From NCBI GenBank assembly GCA_031415055.1, contig JANOQZ010000004.1, positions 1 to 64,000 of the forward strand: a stretch of DNA of 64,000 nt, in the 5' to 3' direction. Positions 43,763-51,800 of this stretch are shown piece after piece. Numbering within the stretch: the stretch's first letter is position 1; every line of letters begins with the position of its first letter. A program made the position numbers and the translations under genes. Below the pieces are notes generated by a model. It was given only the letters and a program-made list of their open reading frames with translations, searched no databases and was not told the origin of the DNA. Source of the stretch: JANMOK01 sp031415055. Its GTDB lineage: Bacteria > Pseudomonadota > Alphaproteobacteria > Rhodobacterales > Rhodobacteraceae.

Positions 43763-43929
43763 TTCGGCACGACGGCATTCTCAAATTGACGTGGGGAATG
43801 CGTCATTATGCGTCACTACGCGCAGCCAATGCGAAATGGTCATACGCCGCGCGTTTCTTGACTATGCTTGATGATCGGGCCGGGTATTTGACTTGTCCGC
43901 GGCGACCCAGGCCAAGGCAAGGTTTTGTG

Positions 43930-44341
43930 ATGACAAGCCGGTTCAAGACTCTTTTTTCGCCCTTTCGCCTGCGTGGTTTGGAATTACCAAACCGGCTCGT
44001 TTCAACGGCGCATGGCACCTATATGCCGAAGGGTGGCTCGCAGACCGATCAGATTGCGCTCTACCAATCCGCCCCCGCGGCTGGTGGCGTTGGGCTGATC
44101 ATTCTGGAGGCGACCTCGGTTCATTGGACGGCCATTGGCGGCCCGCGCCTTGCGGTGGCGGCGGATGATGATTGCATTCCAGGTTACGCCAAGTTTTTTT
44201 GATGCAATCCACGCCTATGGCACCACCGCCCTTGTCCAGTTTTATCATCCGGGCCGCGACGACATTGCCGGTGGCACCAAAGCCGACTATACAAGGATGT
44301 TGCTGCAATCATGGCCACGTTCGAAAAGCAAATTTGGTTGA
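43930..44341 (+). pseudogene. NADH:flavin oxidoreductase (old yellow enzyme family) N-terminal remnant
   Basis: From ATG 43930 the frame reads FKTLFSPFRLRGLELPNRLV, then GGVGLIILEATSVH. At a run of seven T (44194-44200) it shifts by one base; removing one T restores FFDAIHAYGTTALVQFYHPG. The restored frame stops at TGA 44341 after about 137 residues of a protein that normally has over 350 (or about 680 in the dienoyl-CoA reductase type). The catalytic half is absent. Confidence 0.75.
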
Positions 44342-44362
44342 GGGGCAGATGCAACATGGGGT

Positions 44363-45277
44363 TCAGGCTGTGGCCTCTGCCGAAGAATTATGCGTGTTCC
44401 GCGTGGCTTTATCCGCGTCGTGATGACCTTCGATAGTACCATATTTTTCCCGTTGCTTGAGCATTTCACGGCGGGCAACGCCGGCTTCAATCAGCCCGTC
44501 GAGTGAACCGCAATCGTATCTGGCGCCGGAAAACCGGAATGCCGTCAGTCCAACATCAAGTGCGTCTTGCGCGATGGCATCGGTGAGTTGAACTTCATTT
44601 CCCTTCCCCGGTTTTGTCGACGCCAGCGTTTGCATGACAACCGGATCCAGCAAATAACGGCCAACAGCCGCCAAGTTCGACGCGGCATTTCCCTTTTTCG
44701 GTTTTTCGACCATCCCCGTGGCGGGAACACATCTTCGATGCGTCTGGCCAGTGGGTGTGAATATGCCAAAGTGCGACGTTTCGGAAGCATCGACATCCAT
44801 TGCCGCGACCATGTGCCCGCCCGCGTAATCTTGCGCCATTTCAATCAGGCAGGATTCACCCATGATCACATCGTCGGGCAGGATGATGCCAATCGGTCCG
44901 GGAAGCACAACGTCTGAGCAACACAAGACCGCATGACCTAAGCCAAGCGGGGAACTTTGCATGACAAAAACAACATCGGCATCGTTTGCCAGCGACTTTT
45001 CCCGAAAGATTGCAGATCGGTCCGACATGCCGTCACTTGGCATCGGGTGAATGTCGGGCCGACCTTTTGTTACGTAGTCGCAAATGGCAGTTTTTGTCGG
45101 ATGGACAACAATCACGACCCTTTCTGCGCCACTTGCCAAAGCTTCAGCAACGGCAAAATGCAATACCGGCCGGTCGTAAATCGGCAACAATTCCTTTGGT
45201 GTGACTTTGGTCAGCGGAAACAATCGTGTGCCTCGACCGGCAGCAGGGATGATTACCGTTCTGATAGTTGTGGGCAT
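44363..45277 (-). CDS. galU: UTP--glucose-1-phosphate uridylyltransferase
   Basis: 304 residues from ATG 45277 (CAGGAGAGATCA). It makes UDP-glucose from UTP and glucose-1-phosphate. Motifs: nucleotide loop PAAGRGTRLFPLTKVTPKEL, LLPIYDRPVLHFAVAEAL, GLGHAVLC, LPDDVIMG with the metal-binding Asp and MVEKPKKGNAASNLAAVGRY. It is divergent from the ndvB operon, whose product consumes UDP-glucose. Its own promoter candidate (45310-45334) matches the EcfG consensus. Confidence 0.95.
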   Translation of the reverse strand: MPTTIRTVIIPAAGRGTRLFPLTKVTPKELLPIYDRPVLHFAVAEALASGAERVVIVVHPTKTAICDYVTKGRPDIHPMPSDGMSDRSAIFREKSLANDADVVFVMQSSPLGLGHAVLCCSDVVLPGPIGIILPDDVIMGESCLIEMAQDYAGGHMVAAMDVDASETSHFGIFTPTGQTHRRCVPATGMVEKPKKGNAASNLAAVGRYLLDPVVMQTLASTKPGKGNEVQLTDAIAQDALDVGLTAFRFSGARYDCGSLDGLIEAGVARREMLKQREKYGTIEGHHDADKATRNTHNSSAEATA

Positions 45278-45309
45278 TGATCTCTCCTGAAAGCCGACCT
45301 TACACAAAG

Positions 45310-45334
45310 AACGACCGGGGGCAGGGATAGTTCC
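45310..45334 (-). promoter_or_regulatory. EcfG-type promoter of galU
   Basis: On the minus strand: GGAAC (45334-45330), 16 bases, CGTT (45313-45310), exact consensus. It ends 33 bases before the galU start codon. Confidence 0.65.
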
Positions 45335-45513
45335 CGAAAACTGTTGAAAAGTCGGGCAGCACGTCACGAAATTTTGTCGGCGAACGGCGTAATCTTGGCC
45401 ATCGAATTTGATTGAAATTCTGCGAATCCAAAATTGCCCAAAGGGCACAGGCACTTAGCGCCTGCTGGCAAAAGAGTACGCCGGAACGTCGCTGCAAACC
45501 GCACGAATATCCC

Positions 45514-45538
45514 GGAACCAATGTCAAATTCCGGCGTT
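45514..45538 (+). promoter_or_regulatory. EcfG-type promoter of ndvB operon
   Basis: GGAAC (45514-45518), 16 bases, CGTT (45535-45538), exact consensus, 60 bases before the first gene of the ndvB operon. Confidence 0.65.
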
Positions 45539-45597
45539 GAGTCTGCGTTCACAGGAGATTTCAGCCTGCTGACACATATCAACCTGAGGAGCAGCCG

Positions 45598-45867
45598 ATG
45601 AACTGGGATCAGATTGAGACCAAATGGGCCGAAATGGCACGCCGCATTCAAGTAGAATGGCCGTTCCGTCCGATTTTTGCATTAGACAACGCCACGACGG
45701 ACAAGCGCCCCGAAACGTTAGCGGATGGTAGATCCGGCACAACGGCGCCGATGGAAAACCCTGAAGCCGACCACTGGGGATTTTCCGAGCAAATCCAGAA
45801 AGTTGAAAGTTCGTCGCGCGATCACCTAGTCGTTGCCGATACCGTCGCCGGTCGCAAGCGGGCGTAG
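45598..45867 (+). CDS. Small soluble protein upstream of ndvB, unknown function
   Basis: 89 residues with a strong GAGGAGCAGCCG ribosome-binding site. The first 18 residues (MNWDQIETKWAEMARRIQ) recall the start of CsbD-like stress proteins; the rest is hydrophilic and low-complexity, without membrane segments. It ends two bases before the TTG start of ndvB, so translation is coupled. The EcfG-type promoter suggests a stress role. Confidence 0.65.
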   Translation: MNWDQIETKWAEMARRIQVEWPFRPIFALDNATTDKRPETLADGRSGTTAPMENPEADHWGFSEQIQKVESSSRDHLVVADTVAGRKRA

Positions 45868-45869
45868 TC

Positions 45870-48800
45870 TTGATTTTCGGTCTCCTCAAATTTGAAAGTG
45901 GCGTCTGGAGTGACGTCAACCCGATACGCAGTGACCTTTTCGGCCCGGAAAGGTTGGAACGCCACGCCGAATCTTTGGCGGCGGCGCAGACTGTTACTGA
46001 CCGCCCTTTGCGGGTTCCAAGTCTGACCAAAAGGCTGAAACAGAATTCGGCGGTACTATTGGCCGAATACCGCTCCAGTGCGCGGGCGTTACAAAGCGGG
46101 CGCATCGTAACGCCAGCGGCCGAATGGTTGCTGGATAATTATCATCTTGTTGAACAGCAACTAAGCAAAATCACCGACGACCTGCCACTGGGGTATTACC
46201 GGCAACTGCCCAAACTCGCCGACGGCCCTTTGGTAGGCTATCCGCGCGTGCTGGGGCTTGCGTGGGCCTATGTTGCCCATACGGACAGCTTGATCTCCGG
46301 GTTGATGCTCAGCCGGTTTGTACAGGCGTACCAAAAAGTCCAACCCCTAGATATTGGTGAGTTGTGGGCGGTGGCGATCACGCTGCGGTTCGTTTTGGTC
46401 GAGAACATGCGCCGACTTGCGGTGCAGATCACGGCGGGACACCAGATGCGGGTTGAGGCGGACGATTTGGTTGACCGGGTATTTGGCGCGAACCAGACCA
46501 CCCGAACGCCGATGCATATCGCCCTGGCACCCTACGAAGATTCGGACCTTTCCGAGATACTGGCCGCACAGATGGCCAAGCGTCTGCGCGGTTTTGATCC
46601 GGCCGAAACGCCATTGCGCGTCTGGTTGGAGGATCGATTGCGACGTCAAGACACTTCGATCGATCAGATTGTGCAGAACGCCCTGCATCGACAGAGTGCC
46701 ACAAACGTGACGATGCGCAATATCGTGACCAGTATGCGCGTGATTTCGGAGCTGGACTGGGCTGATTTCTTTGAGGAAGTGAGCCTTGTCGATACCCGTC
46801 TGCGCGAGAGATCCGAGTTTGGCGCGATGGATTTTGCCACACGCAATCGTTACCGCACCGAGATCGAGATACTGGCGCGCGGATCGGCGCTGACAGAAAT
46901 CGCGGTAACAGACAAGACATTGGCGCTGAGCGAAATCGGGGCCAACGAGCGCGAGCGAGACCCTGGGCACGCGCTGATCGGCGCAGGTCGGCCTACTTTG
47001 CAAAGTGCTCTGGGGTTCACGCCATCGCTGCGTGTGCGCTTGAAAGGCCAGTTAAGTCGACTGGGTTTGGCTGGCTATATCGGGGCGATTGCCTTCACGT
47101 CAGCCTTGATTCTGATTTGGGCGCTTTGGCAAGTTGCTAACCTTGGTGTTGCGCCAGCGGCGCTGGTGTTGCTTGCCCTGTTCGGCCTTGGCCCCGCTTT
47201 CGAAGCGGCAACCGCCGTTGTTAACATGGTCATCACCCGAACGGTCAGGCCGAAACTGTTACCGGCACTCGATCTGGCCAGCGGCATTCCCGACCATTTC
47301 AAAACACTGGTGGCCGTGCCCGTGCTGCTGAGCGATGTTGCGGGCTTGACTGCACAGATTGAGCAGTTGGAAGTGCATCATCTGTCCAGCGCAGGCGGCG
47401 CGTTGTATTATGCGTTGCTGTCTGATGGAGCGGACGCTGCCAGCGAAACGATCGACAGCGATGCGGGATTGATTGCCGCTGCGACCGAAGCGATTGCGCG
47501 GCTAAACGCCAGTTATCCGCTGGAGGGGATCCCGCGTTTTCTGTTGTTGCATCGACGACGCCAATGGAATGCTCAAGAAGGCTGCTGGATGGGATGGGAA
47601 CGCAAACGCGGTAAGTTGCACGAATTGAACCGACTGTTGCGGGGCGCCAACGATACCAGCTTTTTGACCGGAATCGCGCAACAGGCGCTGCCGCAAGATG
47701 TACGCTATGTCATTACTTTGGATGCGGACACTCGACTGCCGCGCGATACAGTACACCGTTTGATTGGAAAAATGGCGCATCCGTTGAATCGCGCCCAAGT
47801 TGACGCCGCGTTGGGGCGGGTGACAATCGGGTACGGAATTGTTCAGCCGCGGGTTGTGGCTGCACTTCCGGTTGGTCACGAGGGTTCGATCTATCAGCAG
47901 GTGTTTTCCGGCCCCGGTGGCATCGAGCCCTATGCCGCAGCCAATTCCGACGTCTACCAGGATTTGTTTGCTGAAGGGTCGTTCACCGGCAAAGGCATCT
48001 ATGATGTCGATGCTTTCGAGGCGGCCATCCAGGGACGCGTGCCCGATAACACCATGCTGAGCCATGATCTGTTCGAGGGCATTTTTGCCCGTGCCGCGTT
48101 GGCATCTGACATCGACGTGATCGAGGATTATCCGGCGCAATACAATGTTTCCACCAAACGTCAGCACCGCTGGGTTCGCGGCGACTGGCAATTGTTGCCT
48201 TGGCTTTTTGGCGCTTGTCGCGCTGACAAAGGCGGAATTTCGGCAGTGGGCCGCTGGAAGATGATCGACAATCTGCGTCGCTCGGCCACAGTGCCGATGT
48301 GTTTGGTCGCGCTTGCCGTGGGCTGGTTGTTGCCGCTTTCGGCAGCGATCTTCTGGACCAGTTGGCTGCTGGCCCTGCTTGCCTTGCCGCGCATTTTGCC
48401 CTTGCCGTTCGCCTTGGTGCCGGGTCGGGCGGGAATAGATTCGCGCAGCCATTTTACGGCTTTGGCCCGCGATACTTGGGATGCTTTGCGGCAGATAGCG
48501 TTGGGTGTGGTGCTTCTGGCCGATTCCGCCTGGCTTATGCTGGACGCAATTGGCCGCACGTTGGTGCGGATCGGAATTACGCGGCAGCATCTGCTGGAAT
48601 GGATGACGGCGGCGCAAGTTAGCACGCAGTCGCAGCCCAATGTGGCCGGACATTTCAGGCAAATGTTTGGCAGTCTGCTGTTGGCTATGGGTATCAGCGC
48701 TGGCGTTTTGGCGCTGAATGGGCAGGTCTGGTTTTTGGTGCTGCCGTTTGTCGCCCTTTGGCTGGCCGCGCCCGCCATCGCTTGGCGCATCAGCCAACCC

Positions 48801-51800
48801 GTCATTGACAAAGCAGTCTCGGCATTGTCGCGGCAAGATGCCGACGACTTGCGGCTGATTTCGCGGCGAACTTGGCGTTATTTCGAAACCTTCGTCACCG
48901 CTTCAGAGAATTTCATGCCGCCGGATAATTTTCAGGAAACGCCGCGCGCGACGATTGCGCATCGAACCTCGCCGACCAATATCGGGCTTTATCTGCTGGC
49001 GACCGTTGTTGCCCGCGACATGGGATGGATCGGGCAGAAAGCAGCACTGGAACGACTAGAAGCGACTTTGGCTGCGATGCAGAGATTGCCGCGTTTTCGC
49101 GGGCATTTCTACAATTGGTATGACACGCGCGACTTTCGGGTACTGAACCCGCCTTACATTTCATCGGTGGACAGCGGCAATCTTGCTGGTCACCTGATCG
49201 CGGTCGCGCAATCTTGCCGGGAGTGGCGCGATACGCCGACGGATGCCGAACAAATCCGGCTGGGTTTGGGGGACACGCTGCGTCTGGCGCAGCAGGCTTT
49301 GGGGTCGGCCACGCGATTGGGAAATGCAAACGCGACAGAAATATTCGAAATTTTTGATGATCTTGAAAGTATGCTCGCGCCGAATAGGGAGCGACCGGCG
49401 GCTGATCTGGCAGCGATAATGGCGTTGACCGATCGCGCGTCTGAATTGGTGCTGAAGATCGGTGCGGGTGAAGAGGACTTGGTGTTCTGGACCACAGCAC
49501 TTGGCCGTTGTGTCTCTGAACATTTAGCCGATCAAAACGCGGCTGACCTGAAACGATTGGAAGCAGTGGCGACGCTGGCCCACGAATTTGCGGTGGCGAT
49601 GGAATTTGGTTTTCTGCTTAACCCCGACAAGAAACTTTTGTCGATTGGATTTTCAGTTGAAACCAACAGCCTTGACGAAAATTGCTACGATCTATTGGCG
49701 TCGGAGGCCCGGCTATCGAGCCTTTTTGCTATCGCCAAGGGTGACGTGGAGACTCGGCATTGGTTCAGGCTTGGGCGCGGGGCAACGCCGCTGGGGTCTG
49801 GTTCGGCACTGATCTCGTGGTCGGGCAGCATGTTTGAATATCTGATGCCTTCGCTGGTCATGCGGGCGCCTGAGGGTTCGGTGCTGGCGCAGACCAATCG
49901 GCTGATTGTGGCGCGACAGCAGGCATACGGGCGAGCGTTGGACATTCCATGGGGTATTTCGGAATCGTCCTACAATGCGCGCGATCTGGAAATGACGTAT
50001 CAATATTCTAATTTTGGCGTGCCAGGACTGGGACTAAAGCGTGGCCTAAGTGAAAACCGCGTGATTGCGCCTTACGCGACTGGGTTGGCTGCAATGGTCG
50101 ACCCGAGTGCGGCTCGGCACAATTTCGCAAAGTTGAAAGACTTGGGCGCGGAAGGGCGCTTTGGTTTTTACGAGGCTTTGGATTTCACCTCGGCACGCTT
50201 GCCCGAGGGCGATGATATGCAAATTGTGCGCAGTTTCATGGCGCACCACCAGGGTATGACGATAACGGCAATCGCCAATAGTTTGCAGGATGGTCGATTG
50301 CGGGCTCGCTTTCATGCCGAACCAATGATCCGAGCGGTAGAATTGTTGTTGCAAGAGCGTGTGCCGCGCGACGTAGCGACCGCGCATCCGCGGGCGGAAG
50401 AGGTGCTTGTCGGTGCGCATGACGTTAGCGACATGGCGGTTGTGCGCCGGTTCGATGCGCCCGATCAGGAACCGCCCACCGTGCATGTGCTGTCAAATGG
50501 ACGCTACAGTGTCATGCTAACGCCAACGGGAGCGGGCTTTAGCCGCTGGCGCGACATTGCAATTACCCGTTGGCGGGCGTTTTCGTCACCAGAGGCGTTC
50601 GGTTCATTCATCTTTGTGCGCGACACCAAGTCGGGTGCGGCATGGTCGGCAGCGGTTCAACCGACGCGGGCGGACGCAGCACTTCACCGCGCCGTATTTT
50701 GTGAGCATCATGCAGCGTTTACCCACCAAGGCGCCGGGCTGACCACTACGACTGAAATTGTGATATCCTCCGAGACCGATGCCGAGGCGCGGCGCGTGAC
50801 CCTGACCAACAGCGGGCGGCGTGCGCGCGAGATCGACTTGACGTCATATGCCGAGTTGGTGTTGGCACCTTTTGCCGCCGATCTGGCGCATCCGGCATTT
50901 TCCAAAATGTTCGTGGTGACGGATTATTTGCCGGAATTGGAAGTAATCATCGCCACGCGCCGCCGACGTTCGCCCGGTGAGGCCGAAATTTGGGCAGCGC
51001 ATATTGCGGTCGTCGAAGGCGAGCAATCGGCACCGGTCGAAATTGAAACCGACCGCGCTCGCTTCATCGGCCGTGGGAACAACATTACACAAGCAGCGAT
51101 GGCCGAAGCACCGCTTTCGGGCACGACCGGCACCGTGCTTGACCCGATATTTTCCATCCGCCGCCGAGTGATCGTTCCCCCCGGCGGCATTGCGCGAGTG
51201 ACGTTTTGGACAATGGTTGCTGACTCATCTGCCGACTTGTTGGATTTGGTTGACCGCCACCGTGACGCGGCAGCGTTTGAACGTGCCGCGACATTGGCCT
51301 GGACAGAGGCGCAGGTTTTGCTGCGCCATCTGGGTGTCACCAATTCCGAAGCCTCTGATTTTCAGAAACTGGCTGGGTTTATTTTGCGCGGAGACTCGCG
51401 GTTGCGTTCGACTCCGGCGCGTGTACTGGCAGGTGCGGGTGCCCAATCGGGACTGTGGCTGCACGGAATTTCCGGCGACCTGCCGATCGTATTGTTCTTG
51501 ATAGACGACACCCAGGATATTGGGCAATTGAAGCAGGTTCTGGCGGCACATGAGTATTGGCGCACACGTCAATTGCATGTCGATCTGGTGATTTTGAATG
51601 AACGCGCGTCGTCGTACGTTCAGGACTTGCACATTGCCGTTGAAACGGCGGTGCGGTCGGCGCAGTTACGCCCGCGTTCTGAGACCGGATCGGGACCGGC
51701 GCAGGGGTCGATATATACGTTGCGGGCGGATTTGATCTCCGCTGAATCGCGTGCGCTGCTGTTGTCGTCGGCGAAGGTCGTCCTGGTCGCCAGCCGTGGC

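Larger units (their letters stand above)
45278..45597. other. Divergent promoter region galU / ndvB operon
   Basis: 320 bases with no gene. It holds two EcfG-type promoters facing away from each other (45310-45334 minus, 45514-45538 plus). I see no other recognisable site in it. Confidence 0.6.

Noticed and set aside
45278..45454. Longer N-terminus for GalU starting at 45454
   Set aside because: The extension is antisense to regulatory DNA containing the EcfG-type promoter, and ATG 45277 has a strong ribosome-binding site and the conserved GalU start.
47502..48836. 444-codon open frame on the minus strand
   Set aside because: Antisense shadow of ndvB across its glycosyltransferase and membrane region; rich in Gln, Arg and His without any domain.
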